DNA from: PALSA-1316 sp964499365
GTDB taxonomy: Bacteria; Nitrospirota; Thermodesulfovibrionia; Thermodesulfovibrionales; UBA6898
Direction of reading: 5' to 3'
DNA: 64,000 nt
Assembly: GCA_964499365.1 (NCBI GenBank)
Contig: CAZCKU010000009.1
Location: 62,001 to 126,000, forward strand
How positions within the stretch are numbered: position 1 is the stretch's first letter; each line of letters opens with the position of its first letter. Below are positions 16,644 through 24,859 of the stretch, in pieces. A program made the position numbers and the translations under genes. The notes under the pieces are model-generated. The model was given only the letters and a program-made list of their open reading frames with translations, was not told the origin of the DNA and made no database searches.

Positions 16644-17913
16644 AGATGAGGTTGCTGACGGTCTCCCTTACCGCGTCCAGCTCCTCCAGAATCTCCTGCA
16701 GCTGCTCATCGCCAATGATCCTCAGTTCAGCCTGAAGACAGCCCTCGGTATAGCGCCCGTTGGAGATAAGATCGGCGATATGGATCGCTGCCACGTTCTT
16801 CTTATAGCCGGTCACCAGCTCCGGGTTGTGATGGAACTTTATCGCAAGCTTGACCACCTCGGAGAACTTCCAGGTATCGGCCAGGAGAAAACCGACCTCC
16901 TGATGGAACTCCCGGATGATGTTCTGTTTGTCATCATCCGGCAGGGCATGGTCCGACAGAAAATTGAGCAGGACGGTCTTGCCGATATCGTGCAGCAGAC
17001 CGCAGACGAATGCCTCCTCAGGATCGATGCGGGCCGCCGAGGCCAGCTTCTTGGCAACGAAGGCGCAGACCAGGCTGTGTCTGAGTATCTCACGTATTTT
17101 CTCGGGGTTCCTCGGAGCAAAGCTGCTGAGCGAGTGGACAGCCACGATACTCAGGATGGATTTCAGTCCCATGAAGATCAGCGCCTGCTGGAGGGACGTA
17201 ATCTCGCTCTGTGAAGAATAGAAGGCGGAGTTCACCACCCGGAGAATCTTCGAGGTCAGGATCTGGTCAGACATGATGATCTTGACGATCTCCTGAATCG
17301 AAAAGTCATCGCGCTGCATCGCCTCTTCGAGCTTGTGCATGATGAGAGGCGCCGGCGGGATATCGATATTTCCGGCCGAAATCTGGTTGGAGAGCTCCAG
17401 GAGCACATCGGTCGCATCGGTTTCGACCCCCCGCTTTACCTCATCATACTGTTTGACCGACTGAAAGACGAGAAAGGAAATGCTGAGCTTGACCGGACCG
17501 TTCAGAATAAGCGATGGTATCGTATCGGTAAATTCGAACGTGCCGTCTTCCCACCCCAGGGCGTCGATGAAGATCTTCTCCGCAAGTGCCTCTATCAGCG
17601 ACTCAAGCTTCTTCTGTTCAATCACCCCTTCGGATACGAGATAGCCGGTAAAGGGCACGCCGAGCTGTTTGCTCTGCCGCAGTGCATTTTCGATCTCCGC
17701 CGGCCTTACATTGCCGACCGCTGAAAAATACTCGCCCAGCCGCTCCCCCGGCTTCTGTGACGAGACGAAGATTATCTTGCCGTCCTGGATATAGAACATC
17801 TTCGAGACATCCTGACGCCGGATCGCCAGAGAACCTGTCCTGCTGCTCGACTCGGCCCACTGCATGATGTCCGGAAGAGACATGAGTCCTATGTCGCCGG
17901 TAACTTTTTTCAT
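16642..17913 (-). CDS. DUF4388-HDOD signalling protein
   Basis: A 423-residue cytoplasmic protein. Residues about 5-135 look like a PatA/DUF4388 region (GSLAIRRQDVSKMFYIQDGKIIFVSSQKPGERLGEYF). Residues about 195-400 form an HDOD domain: LMHKLEEAMQRDDFSIQEIVKIIMSD, then FVCGLLHDIGK, with a degenerate HD metal site as usual. HDOD proteins act in signal transduction rather than hydrolysis. It lies 49 bases downstream of a second HDOD gene in the same direction, so the two probably form an operon. Confidence 0.88.
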   Translation of the reverse strand: MKKVTGDIGLMSLPDIMQWAESSSRTGSLAIRRQDVSKMFYIQDGKIIFVSSQKPGERLGEYFSAVGNVRPAEIENALRQSKQLGVPFTGYLVSEGVIEQKKLESLIEALAEKIFIDALGWEDGTFEFTDTIPSLILNGPVKLSISFLVFQSVKQYDEVKRGVETDATDVLLELSNQISAGNIDIPPAPLIMHKLEEAMQRDDFSIQEIVKIIMSDQILTSKILRVVNSAFYSSQSEITSLQQALIFMGLKSILSIVAVHSLSSFAPRNPEKIREILRHSLVCAFVAKKLASAARIDPEEAFVCGLLHDIGKTVLLNFLSDHALPDDDKQNIIREFHQEVGFLLADTWKFSEVVKLAIKFHHNPELVTGYKKNVAAIHIADLISNGRYTEGCLQAELRIIGDEQLQEILEELDAVRETVSNLI

Positions 17914-17962
17914 CGGTTATGGCTCGGCATCTGATTCTTCACGGAAGTCTGCGGGCCCCTGC

Positions 17963-18802
17963 TCAAACGTCCATGGTGCTGTCGGAGAACATATCCCTGT
18001 CGACCTCGGATTCGATCTCCAGCAGGTCAGCCTCGGTAATGCCGAGGACCGCAAGCGCCTGCGGCTCAAGCCGGTATGCGGGGTCCCTGCCGGTCACGCT
18101 GAAGAAGTTCCGGCTGACGATGAAATCAGTGATATGGATAAGCGAAACCATCCGGCTGTTTTTGTCGGACGGCGTATGATGGAAATGAATGGTCTCGTAG
18201 ACGGCGTCCGGCAGGTTCCAGTTGTCGGCGAGCCATGTCCCGACTACGGCGTGCGTCACGTTCAGCGACTTTGCCTCTGCATCGAGCAGGGGCATTCCTG
18301 CATTGAGATCACTGATAACCAGCTGGTACTTGTCGGCAAAATAGTTGTTCAGGACCAGGAAGCCCAGGTCGTGCAGTATGCCGCACGAGAAGACGTCGCT
18401 GTCATTGGCGATCTTGAAGCGCTTTGCCAGGGATTTTGACAGCAGGCCGACGGCAATCGAATGCTTGAAGACCCGCTTGTTGTCGAGAGGCTTGCCCTGG
18501 ACCTTGTCGTCAAATGCGGTCAGCAGCGCGACGCCCATGGCTATGTTCCGGACATTGTTCAGCCCGATCCTGAAGACTGCGGTGCTGATCGAGGACACCG
18601 GCACCGAGGAGCGGAAAAATGGCGAATTTGCAACACTCAGGATCTTGGCGGCTATCGCCGGGTCGCGCTCGATAATCTCTTCCAGTTTTTCGATGTTCAG
18701 CATATCATCGGTCAGGCGGTTCAGAATCTCCTGCGCCACATGGGGCAACGTCGGGAGTTTGGTGATGTTCTGTATAAACATCATGGACAGGTCATTGCTC
18801 AT
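17963..18802 (-). CDS. HDOD domain protein
   Basis: A 279-residue protein made almost wholly of one HDOD domain. The typical start is ITKLPTLPHVAQEILNRLTDD, then IEKLEEIIERDPAIAAKILSVANSPFF, and later FSCGILHDLGFLVLNNYF, where the HD pair is followed by Leu-Gly rather than the Gly-Lys of active HD-GYP enzymes. It should be a non-catalytic signalling or scaffold protein. It is first of a two-gene HDOD operon. Confidence 0.9.
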   Translation of the reverse strand: MSNDLSMMFIQNITKLPTLPHVAQEILNRLTDDMLNIEKLEEIIERDPAIAAKILSVANSPFFRSSVPVSSISTAVFRIGLNNVRNIAMGVALLTAFDDKVQGKPLDNKRVFKHSIAVGLLSKSLAKRFKIANDSDVFSCGILHDLGFLVLNNYFADKYQLVISDLNAGMPLLDAEAKSLNVTHAVVGTWLADNWNLPDAVYETIHFHHTPSDKNSRMVSLIHITDFIVSRNFFSVTGRDPAYRLEPQALAVLGITEADLLEIESEVDRDMFSDSTMDV

Positions 18803-18987
18803 AATATCGTTCCTCGCGATTGCTCGTCTTTTCTATTCTGTATCGGCTGTCGGCCCCTGCGGGAAATGCCCGGGCATACCGCATAAGACACTAGCGTTAT
18901 TTTACCAGATAATTGGCCATGGGGGGTATCAATATCTTCCCGGTCACGCTGCGTGGCATGAAAAATACTCACCTGCCCCGTAAAAGG

Positions 18988-19018
18988 TTGACAAGAGAGG
19001 CCGCCGGCATGTTATTTT
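18988..19018 (+). promoter_or_regulatory. Probable tRNA-Val promoter
   Basis: TTGACA at 18988-18993 is followed 19 bases later by TATTTT at 19013-19018 (TTATTT at 18 bases is also possible). It ends 22 bases before the tRNA. The -35 is perfect and the -10 is weak. Confidence 0.45.
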
Positions 19019-19040
19019 ATATCTCCCCAATGTACATTAC

Positions 19041-19115
19041 AGGCTCGTAGCTCAGGGGGAGAGCGCTACCTTGACACGGTAGAGGTCGGCGGTTCGAAAC
19101 CGCCCGGGCCTACCA
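19041..19115 (+). tRNA. tRNA-Val (anticodon GAC)
   Basis: The cloverleaf can be drawn by hand. The acceptor AGGCTCG pairs with CGGGCCT (one G-T pair). The D-arm is GCTC...GAGC, the anticodon arm CTACC-TTGACAC-GGTAG has GAC in the loop centre, and the T-arm is GGCGG-TTCGAAA-CCGCC. The discriminator is A and CCA is encoded (19113-19115). Confidence 0.96.
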
Positions 19116-19144
19116 TAAACAGAGCCAGCGATGGCTTGCAATAA

Positions 19145-19180
19145 GGCTCCGGCAGGGGATTCCCCCGCCGGGGCTTTTTT
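19145..19180 (+). terminator. Rho-independent terminator after tRNA-Val
   Basis: GCTCCGGCAGGGG and CCCCCGCCGGGGC form a long, slightly imperfect G+C-rich stem with a short loop, followed by six Ts (19175-19180). Confidence 0.88.
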
Positions 19181-19390
19181 CATGTCAGAAGGCCAATACA
19201 GGGATAGCAATGATATATACAAGCATTGCATCTCGGGATAACCCTCGGAGCCGACACCTTTATTCCCGCTGGAGAGTACGGCGCCGTGGCATGCTCTCAT
19301 GTGACGGGATGAACAGGATTGTGCGATGTTCGGGAACTGAGCAACGTGCCGGAAGGGTCGGTGGTCCCTGTCTTCACAATATTATCACAA

Positions 19391-19419
19391 TTGCGGGGTA
19401 TGGTTTAATGGGATACAAT
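19391..19419 (+). promoter_or_regulatory. Possible promoter of secreted His/Tyr-rich protein gene
   Basis: TTGCGG at 19391-19396 and TACAAT at 19414-19419 are 17 bases apart, about 41 bases upstream of the start at 19461. The rest of the gap 19181-19390 shows nothing recognisable. Confidence 0.45.
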
Positions 19420-19460
19420 GGAAACAGGGGGCGAGTCTCTTGATACGGGAGGATAGGACA

Positions 19461-19835
19461 ATGAAACGTTTATCTCTTACTGTCGGGCTAATTCTCATGG
19501 TTCTTCTTACGGGAGTGCTGACCTCGGAAGCACGCAGCCGCCATCATCACCATGGCTCCAGAGGAGAAGTGATCCTCGGGCCTGTCTGGACTCCCTGGTG
19601 GGGACCCTATTCTTATCCCTATTACTATCCCTATTCGTACGGGTACCGCGAACCGGCTATCGTTATCGAGCGTGACCCGCCTGCCTTCATCCAGGAGGAG
19701 GAAGAGGAATACGAACAGGAGTATTACTGGTATTACTGCAATGATCCGAAGGGTTATTACCCCTATGTAAAGCGTTGTCCCGATGGCTGGAAGAAGGTTC
19801 TCCCAACCCCTCCTCCCTCGGAAGGAAAGGAGTAG
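19461..19835 (+). CDS. Small secreted Tyr/Pro-rich protein
   Basis: A 124-residue protein with an N-terminal signal peptide (MKRLSLTVGLILMVLLTGVL). A short histidine cluster (RHHHHG) follows, then a Tyr/Pro-rich stretch (YSYPYYYPYSYGYREP), an acidic run (EEEEEYEQEYY) and a C-terminal motif WYYCNDPKGYYPYVKRCPDGW with two Cys. A similar C-terminal Cys/Tyr motif occurs in many small proteobacterial envelope proteins of unknown function. The start at 19461 follows GGGAGG. It ends 4 bases before the next gene, so the two form an operon. Confidence 0.7.
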   Translation: MKRLSLTVGLILMVLLTGVLTSEARSRHHHHGSRGEVILGPVWTPWWGPYSYPYYYPYSYGYREPAIVIERDPPAFIQEEEEEYEQEYYWYYCNDPKGYYPYVKRCPDGWKKVLPTPPPSEGKE

Positions 19836-19839
19836 TTCG

Positions 19840-20394
19840 ATGAAGACAAAAACAGGAGCAGTCATACTGCTGCTCGGCGTTCTGGTGGCAGCCGGCTGTG
19901 CAACCGTTCCGACCGGCCCGCGCGTGATGGTCCTTCCCGGGCACGGAAAACCCTTTGAGGTATTCCAGGAGGATGACGCCGTATGCCGGAGATGGGCAGC
20001 ACAGCAGATCGGGGTGACCCAGGAACAGGCTGACCAGGAGGTCGCAAAGTCGGCGGTGGCAGGCACCGCAATAGGCGCAGGGGTGGGTGCTGCCATAGGC
20101 TCAACCGTTGGCAAGGCCGGGGGCGGAGCTGCCATCGGTGCGGGATACGGACTGCTTTTCGGACTCGCAGCAGGATCTGATTCCAGTCGTGTCTACGGCT
20201 GGGAGGCCCAGCGCAGATATGACATAGCCTATCAGCAGTGCATGTATTCGAAGGGCAACCAGGTGCCGGGTTACCGCTACCGGGCGCCGCGCCGCGGCGA
20301 GAGGTACCTGCCGCCCCCTCCCCCAGGTCCTGATCAGGACCTGGAGAGGAGCGCACCGCTGAACCAGGCACCTCCCTCAGGACCGCCGCAATAG
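19840..20394 (+). CDS. Glycine-zipper lipoprotein
   Basis: A 184-residue protein with lipobox VAAGC (Cys20). Its middle (residues about 73-110) is a glycine-zipper region: AGTAIGAGVGAAIGSTVG then GGGAAIGAGYGLLFGLAAG. The C-terminus is Pro/Arg-rich. Glycine-zipper lipoproteins insert in or lie against the outer membrane; the role here is unknown. The start at 19840 is preferred because AAGGAAAGGAG precedes it. Confidence 0.75.
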   Translation: MKTKTGAVILLLGVLVAAGCATVPTGPRVMVLPGHGKPFEVFQEDDAVCRRWAAQQIGVTQEQADQEVAKSAVAGTAIGAGVGAAIGSTVGKAGGGAAIGAGYGLLFGLAAGSDSSRVYGWEAQRRYDIAYQQCMYSKGNQVPGYRYRAPRRGERYLPPPPPGPDQDLERSAPLNQAPPSGPPQ

Positions 20395-20490
20395 TGTGTC
20401 AGACGACAGGGTCCTCCGGGATGTTCAGATAATGGGCCGAAATCTGTCGCAGCGATGAAGGAGTGAAGGAATTATCAGGGTGCAGGACTG

Positions 20491-20520
20491 ATTATGGCTG
20501 ATTATGGCTGATTATGGCTG
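20491..20520 (+). repeat. Three tandem copies of a 10-bp unit
   Basis: ATTATGGCTG is repeated exactly three times, with a partial fourth start (GGCAGG). It lies between convergent gene ends (20394 and 20542). Ten bases is about one helical turn; no role is evident. Confidence 0.9.
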
Positions 20521-20541
20521 GGCAGGCCTGTCACCCTTTTT

Positions 20542-22191
20542 TTATGCCTGCAGGAAATCTCCTGCCTCGCCGCAGACGACGCGGTTTCGTCCGGCCCGCT
20601 TGGCCCTGTACAGGGCCTTGTCCGCTTCGTCGATCAGTGAGGCCCCGGTGCTCCCGGAGATCGGGCAGGCCACGCCGCAGCTGAACGTGACAGGGAAAAG
20701 ACCTTCGCGGCTTGCATGGCGGATCTTCGCAAAATCCTCCCGCAGTTCATTCAGGATCCTGCATGCCGTCCGGTCATCCGTATCCGTCAGGATGACCGCA
20801 AACTCCTCGCCTCCGAAGCGGCCGACGGTATCTGTCGCCCTCAGACGCTGCTTCAGAAGGCGGGAGAGGCTTTTGATGACCTGGTCGCCGACCGGATGGC
20901 CGTGGGTATCGTTGACAGCCTTGAAGTGGTCGATGTCGATCAGGGCAAAGGAGAGGTTCGTCTTCTGGCGCAGGGAGCGGGAGACTTCGATGTCCAGCTG
21001 CTCTTTCGTCTTCGTATGGTTCAGGAGCCCCGTCAGTCCGTCGTAACGCATAAAGGAACGAAGTGTGCGGTAACGGTCGGCCCGCATCGTGACCGAGGTA
21101 ATAAGATGGTCGGCCTGGATCGGCTTGGTGAGAAAATCGTCTCCCCCCCGGCTCATCGCCACCAGCTGCCTGCTGAGGTCGGTCTCCGAGGAAAGGTAGA
21201 CGATAGGGATGTCGATGTACGTCTCGTCCTGGCGAATGAGGTTGGCCAGTTCCATCCCGCTGCAGCCCGGCATATACACATCCATCAGTATCAGTTCGGG
21301 TCTGAAATCAATCAGGGTCTCCAGGGCCCGCTCCGGGTCGGTGACAACGGCTGTTTCCATGTCAGCCTGCCGGAGTATGGTCGCGTGATAGTCGGCAAGC
21401 AGCGGCTCGTCGTCGATGATCAGTATGCGGAAGGGGATGCGGGGCTTCCGGGCTGTCAGGACATCAAGTCTGTCGACCAGACGTCCCACATCCACCGGCT
21501 TGACGAAATAGGCATGCCCGCCGCAGCGTATCGCCTCCAGCCGGCTGCTGAAATCACTGCTGTCCGAGAGGAAAATCAGCGGAACCGGACGTCCGCGCCG
21601 GATCTCAAGGATCTCCCCTCCATCGGCCAGATGTCCTGCGGAAAAGGACAGGTCCAGAATAATCAGCCGCGGCGTGGCATTCTGCAGCGCAGCCTTCAGC
21701 GCCGCAAGCGTCGGGAAGATGGAGACCCGGTAACCAAAGCAGCGGAGTTGCAGTGCGAGTGACTCGCCTGCCCGTTGATCCTCGTGAACCAGGTATATCT
21801 CATCGGCATCCGGCTGCCCCTCATACCGGCAGGGGGCCGGCTCCCGAGGTACTGATGCGAGAGGCGTCTGAGCAGTTTCGCTGCAGGAGGCCTTCAGCAG
21901 TTCGAGGTGCCCGCCGGCATCAGGGATCATGCCGTCCCTGATAGACGTCCGGAGCAGGGTCTCCATGGTTCGCGCCGCTGTCCTTACCGCAGGGAACCCA
22001 AAGGTCCCGGCCGTACCCGAAAGCGTATGGCAGAGCTTTGCCACCTCCCCTGCCGTCTCAGAATCCCACCCGTCACGAAACAGGGACTCCCAGGCCTGCT
22101 CTATCTGCAGGATTCTCCCGGGAAGCTGGGCTTCAAATACCTTTCTCAGCCCCTGAAGCTTGTCCCTGGCCGTCTCAGGAGACTGAGTCAT
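20542..22191 (-). CDS. Hpt-REC-REC-GGDEF diguanylate cyclase
   Basis: A 549-residue output protein that should make cyclic di-GMP. The N-terminal Hpt domain has LCHTLSGTAGTFGF (phospho-His). A first, degenerate receiver spans about residues 130-240; its Asp in IILDLSF is kept but the N-terminal acidic pair is lost. A second, canonical receiver follows at about 255-370 (ILIIDDEP, LILMDVYMPG, FLTKPI). The GGDEF domain has the active-site motif RFGGEEF and an inhibitory-site RATD five residues upstream. As the last gene of the chemosensory operon it is the WspR-like output. Having both Hpt and receivers suggests a phosphorelay. Confidence 0.92.
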   Translation of the reverse strand: MTQSPETARDKLQGLRKVFEAQLPGRILQIEQAWESLFRDGWDSETAGEVAKLCHTLSGTAGTFGFPAVRTAARTMETLLRTSIRDGMIPDAGGHLELLKASCSETAQTPLASVPREPAPCRYEGQPDADEIYLVHEDQRAGESLALQLRCFGYRVSIFPTLAALKAALQNATPRLIILDLSFSAGHLADGGEILEIRRGRPVPLIFLSDSSDFSSRLEAIRCGGHAYFVKPVDVGRLVDRLDVLTARKPRIPFRILIIDDEPLLADYHATILRQADMETAVVTDPERALETLIDFRPELILMDVYMPGCSGMELANLIRQDETYIDIPIVYLSSETDLSRQLVAMSRGGDDFLTKPIQADHLITSVTMRADRYRTLRSFMRYDGLTGLLNHTKTKEQLDIEVSRSLRQKTNLSFALIDIDHFKAVNDTHGHPVGDQVIKSLSRLLKQRLRATDTVGRFGGEEFAVILTDTDDRTACRILNELREDFAKIRHASREGLFPVTFSCGVACPISGSTGASLIDEADKALYRAKRAGRNRVVCGEAGDFLQA

Positions 22192-22321
22192 AACCAGGAT
22201 AACCGCGCAACGGCGGTGCCGGGTTCAGGCAGTCCCTCCTGCGTACGGCTCTGTCCGCTCTGCTCCCCCCCACGGCAGAGAAGCCGCCTTGTCCCCTGCC
22301 CTGCTTCTCTGAGCGTCCCGG

Positions 22322-24067
22322 TCACTGGATCTCGGAGTCCTTCAGGATCTCTGCAACCGACTTCATCTTATAATCTCCGCGCGGGAGATGCTGCATTTCA
22401 CCGAGAGTGGTAACCCCTGTCAGGAAGAGCCGCAGGCCCTCCTCAAATATCATATTCACGTTGTCTTTTTTTCTGGCTGACATGGCGACGATGTCTGTTG
22501 ACTGGTTCCGGTGAATGAGTTCCCGTATTTCGGGGGTGACCGTAATCAGTTCATAGACCCCCTGTCTGCCGCGGTATCCTGTCTTGCGGCACTGGCTGCA
22601 GCCCATGCCTCTCCGCATGCTGAACTGCTGGGGGTTCTTCAGGATCTCGTCGATGACATCGCGGTCGATCCCGATATCATCCAGCTCTATCCTGGTCGGA
22701 ACATGCTCTTCGGCACAGTTGGTGCAGACTTTCCGTATCAGGCGCTGATTCAGCGATGAGATCGTGGTGGACGAGACGAGAAAGTGCTCGACGCCGATAT
22801 CAATCAGGCGCGCAAACGAACCGGCCGCGTTATCCGTATGCAGCGTCGTAAAGACGCGGTGCCCGGTGAGGGCGGCCTGCGTCGCGATATCGGCGGTCTC
22901 ACGGTCCCGGACCTCTCCGATCAGGATGACATCAGGGTCCTGCCTCATGATGGCCCTCAGCGCGCGGGAATAGGTGTAGCCGGCGGCAGGCATCAGCGAG
23001 CTCTGGTTCACATAGCCGCCAGCCTGATATTCCACCGGGTCCTCCACGGTCACGACGCTGATGCCGACCGAGCTGATCTCGTTGATCACCGCATGCAGTG
23101 TGGTCGTCTTTCCGCTGCCGGTCGGGCCGGTGACCAGGTTTATCCCGCTTGGGTGCCTCACACACCGGCGGAACTTGAGTTCCATCCGGGGGGACATCTT
23201 CAGGTCCCGTATGCGGCCGATATAGGCGGCCTTGTCCTTGTCGAAGAGTCTGATGACGACCTTTTCGCCGAAGAGGGCGGGAAGCGTCGACACACGGCAA
23301 TCAACCTGATGGCCGTCTATCTTGGTCGCAATCGCCCCGTCCTGCGGAAGCCGCCGGTCCTCGATCTTCATGACCGCATTTGCCCCGCTTGCCAGGACCT
23401 TTATCCTCGTAGCCACGGATGGATGCAAGGCAATCGGGTAGATCGAGACAGGCTCCAGAACACCGTCAATCCTCATCCTGACAATGCATTCCTTCTCGTG
23501 CGGATCGACATGGATATCGCTCGCCCCGAGCCGCACGGCGTTCTGAAGCATGCTGTTGACGAGTGACGTCGCATCCCCCTTCTGCATCGACAACTTTTCG
23601 ATCTTTATGTCTGTCTTGATCGAATAAAGCTTGGCAATACCGCCTTCAATAGACGCGATCGTCGCCAGCACGGGGTTGACACGGCACTCGGTGATCGAGG
23701 CGACCTCTTTGATAACATCCTCCGCAAAGGGATCGGCCATCGCCAGGGTCAGCTCCCTGATGTCCTCATCGATGATCTGAAAGATGGGCAGTACCTTGTT
23801 CTTCTGACAGATCTCCAGGGGGAGCACCCTCGAGAGCGTCTTGTCCACGATCTGGTAATCGTTTTCCGCTATGTTCAGGAAATCGACCCCGAGGTGCTTG
23901 CTCAGGGTATCGAGCATCATGTGCTCGCTGACATACCTGAGATGAATCAGCATCTCTCCCAGAGGCAGCGCATTCTCCTGCATCTTCTTGAGCGCCTCTT
24001 CGAGTTGCGCGGTGGTGATGATCTTTTTCGCGATCAGCAGTTCTCCCAGTTTTCCGGGCTCGTTCAT
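22322..24067 (-). CDS. GspE/PilB-family secretion or pilus ATPase
   Basis: A 581-residue hexameric ATPase of type II secretion or type IV pilus assembly. The N-terminal MshEN-like region (KLGELLIAKKIITTAQLEEALKKM, then PLGEMLIHLRYVSEHMMLDTL) is the type that binds c-di-GMP in some members. The core has Walker A GPTGSGKTTTLH, the Asp box, Walker B VILIGEVRD, the His box TGHRVFTTLHTDNA and a four-Cys zinc site (CTNC...CSQC). No PilC, pilin or secretin gene is nearby; instead it sits between a STAS gene (4-base overlap) and a diguanylate cyclase gene. Its C-terminus runs about 45 residues past the usual end. Confidence 0.92.
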   Translation of the reverse strand: MNEPGKLGELLIAKKIITTAQLEEALKKMQENALPLGEMLIHLRYVSEHMMLDTLSKHLGVDFLNIAENDYQIVDKTLSRVLPLEICQKNKVLPIFQIIDEDIRELTLAMADPFAEDVIKEVASITECRVNPVLATIASIEGGIAKLYSIKTDIKIEKLSMQKGDATSLVNSMLQNAVRLGASDIHVDPHEKECIVRMRIDGVLEPVSIYPIALHPSVATRIKVLASGANAVMKIEDRRLPQDGAIATKIDGHQVDCRVSTLPALFGEKVVIRLFDKDKAAYIGRIRDLKMSPRMELKFRRCVRHPSGINLVTGPTGSGKTTTLHAVINEISSVGISVVTVEDPVEYQAGGYVNQSSLMPAAGYTYSRALRAIMRQDPDVILIGEVRDRETADIATQAALTGHRVFTTLHTDNAAGSFARLIDIGVEHFLVSSTTISSLNQRLIRKVCTNCAEEHVPTRIELDDIGIDRDVIDEILKNPQQFSMRRGMGCSQCRKTGYRGRQGVYELITVTPEIRELIHRNQSTDIVAMSARKKDNVNMIFEEGLRLFLTGVTTLGEMQHLPRGDYKMKSVAEILKDSEIQ

Positions 24068-24426
24068 GACTGCCTCCCGCTCCGCACTGCGTTCTGCAGA
24101 AACATCACAGCCTCAAGCCGGTTGCCCGCCATGTTCAGTTTCTGGTCGGCCCTGGTCACGCGAAAAACCTTGGCCACGGTCTCGCTCGGTTTTGTGCAGA
24201 CCAGATTTCCCAGTTTTTCGTTGAATGCCTTATGCGCGGCCATGCAGGCACCCAGCCCGGAACTGTCCATAAAGGTCACCTTGCTCAGTTCAAGGACCAC
24301 GTGCAGGAAGTTCTTCTCCATCAGCTTCGCCATCTGCGTCTTGAACTGCTCCGCCGTGCCTGCCACCAGATCGCCTGACAGCTCGGCAATCACAAAGTCT
24401 CCATCCATGCCAATCTTAATCTCCAT
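24064..24426 (-). CDS. STAS-domain anti-anti-sigma-type protein
   Basis: A 120-residue STAS protein. The phosphorylatable serine motif is FMDSSGLGACMAA, as in SpoIIAA/RsbV. In partner switching, the unphosphorylated STAS protein binds the RsbW-type kinase. The next gene upstream in the operon encodes such a kinase (11-base overlap) and the one before that a SpoIIE-type phosphatase, making a full module. No sigma factor gene is adjacent, so the final target is unknown. The tail past residue 100 is longer than minimal STAS proteins. Confidence 0.9.
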   Translation of the reverse strand: MEIKIGMDGDFVIAELSGDLVAGTAEQFKTQMAKLMEKNFLHVVLELSKVTFMDSSGLGACMAAHKAFNEKLGNLVCTKPSETVAKVFRVTRADQKLNMAGNRLEAVMFLQNAVRSGRQS

Positions 24427-24859
24427 CCTGTCCTCCTTCGCTTTCCGAAATATTTTTTGTCAGCGTTACGATATTTTTTCCATCGCGGTAATCATACGCA
24501 ACTGAATCCGTCATTTCCCTGATGATGGCAAGGCCAAAGCCCCCCTCGGGCAGTCCGCCGGGACCGTCAAGATCAGGGAATGCAACATCGGCCGGGGGTT
24601 CAAAACGCTTCCCGGCGGTGATCACCCGGAATGTCAGCCCCCGCACCCCTGCACTGAGTCCAATCTCCACCTCCTGGGCACCGGAATGCTCAACGGCATT
24701 GTTCATCGCCTCAGTGGCCGCCATCAGCAGCTCTCCGATGAGGACGGCCGCTCCTGGCTGCGGATAGTGCTTTTCGCAGACGTCCTGAACAGCGAGCCGG
24801 GCCTCGGAAACGCTCTCGAAGGACGGCGCAAACTTCATCGTAAAGATGTCGTCATCCAT
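24416..24859 (-). CDS. RsbW-like ATP-binding serine kinase / anti-sigma-type regulator
   Basis: A 147-residue GHKL-type HATPase domain: LLMAATEAMNNAVEHS (N-box), a G1-like FPDLDGPGGLPEGGFGLAI region, then REMTDSVAYDYRDGKN. This is the RsbW/SpoIIAB class, which phosphorylates a STAS partner on serine and sequesters a target. It overlaps both the phosphatase gene upstream and the STAS gene downstream, so the three are tightly coupled. Confidence 0.88.
   Translation of the reverse strand: MDDDIFTMKFAPSFESVSEARLAVQDVCEKHYPQPGAAVLIGELLMAATEAMNNAVEHSGAQEVEIGLSAGVRGLTFRVITAGKRFEPPADVAFPDLDGPGGLPEGGFGLAIIREMTDSVAYDYRDGKNIVTLTKNISESEGGQDGD

Noticed and set aside
22784..23566. 260-codon plus-strand frame opposite the GspE-type ATPase
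   Set aside because: It is an antisense shadow of a gene with full Walker and zinc motifs; it has no Shine-Dalgarno and no domain.
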